From contig CAIVXP010000168.1 in the NCBI GenBank assembly GCA_903909905.1, positions 1 through 5,902 on the forward strand: DNA of 5,902 nucleotides, written 5' to 3'. The position numbers and the translations under genes are program-made. Positions 5,852 through 5,902 of this stretch are shown here, in pieces. Numbering within the stretch: position 1 is the stretch's first letter; every line of letters begins with the position of its first letter. The DNA is from Akkermansiaceae bacterium (GTDB lineage Bacteria; Verrucomicrobiota; Verrucomicrobiia; Verrucomicrobiales; Akkermansiaceae). The notes under the pieces are model-generated. The model searched no databases and was not told the origin of the DNA. It saw nothing but the letters and a program-made list of their open reading frames with translations.

Positions 5852-5902
5852 ATGATCACCAAAATGTTTTCAGCCACCCTCCGCGGCATCGATGCCGTGG
5901 AG
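5852..5902 (+). CDS. N-terminus of a probable YifB/ComM-type Mg-chelatase-like AAA ATPase (partial)
   Basis: Only 17 codons are inside the window: MITKMFSATLRGIDAVE. They fit the conserved opening of YifB/ComM proteins (an M-[LI]-A-x-[VT]-[YF]-S-A-x-L-x-G-[IV]-[DE]-A pattern followed by acidic VE repeats). In that family an N-terminal Lon-like domain precedes a Mg-chelatase-type AAA+ ATPase; ComM acts as a branch-migration helicase in natural transformation. ATG 5852 aligns best with the family start; ATG 5864 would remove the first four conserved positions. No Shine-Dalgarno is visible ahead of either. The gene is divergent from the MBL cluster. With so few residues the call is tentative. 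Confidence 0.6.
   Translation, partial: MITKMFSATLRGIDAVE

Overview
The window looks like part of a chromosome from a moderately GC-rich Gram-negative bacterium. Verrucomicrobiota is the best guess and Planctomycetota the next. The guess rests on three things: a TIGR03790-family protein (a family known only from exosortase-carrying genomes), a CACGAAA-type palindromic intergenic element, and starts that mostly lack a clear Shine-Dalgarno. No marker gene fixes the phylum, so this is inference.

Layout: (1) Bases 2-1241, plus strand, hold the tail of a probable FAD-dependent oxidoreductase followed after a single base by a complete type III polyketide synthase with an intact Cys-His-Asn triad. 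The pair resembles the flavoprotein plus alkylresorcinol/alkylpyrone synthase modules that make long-chain phenolic or quinone lipids. (2) Bases 1242-1697 are a convergent intergenic region. It holds a weak hairpin, a minus-strand tRNA-Asn(GTT) with encoded CCA, a 14-bp palindrome next to the tRNA 5' end, and a 129-bp imperfect palindrome built from CACGAAA units. (3) Bases 5728-1698, minus strand, hold a compact four-gene cluster: PhnP-like MBL-fold hydrolase, secreted TIGR03790 protein, DUF2851 protein, and a ThiS-like sulfur carrier. The gaps are 35 nt, 25 nt and a 4-nt ATGA overlap. (4) Bases 5729-5851 form a divergent intergenic region with a 9-bp inverted repeat, followed by the first 17 codons of a probable YifB/ComM-type AAA ATPase on the plus strand.

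How the parts may work together: the plus-strand pair plausibly makes and then oxidises a lipid-like polyketide. The minus-strand genes look like one transcription unit, but no shared pathway is evident: one predicted cytoplasmic metallo-hydrolase, one exported protein of unknown function, one family of unknown function and one ubiquitin-like sulfur carrier. The stop/start coupling of DUF2851 to an apparently orphan thiS is the least explained part of the window. I see no CRISPR array, insertion sequence, transposase, phage gene or recognisable defence system.
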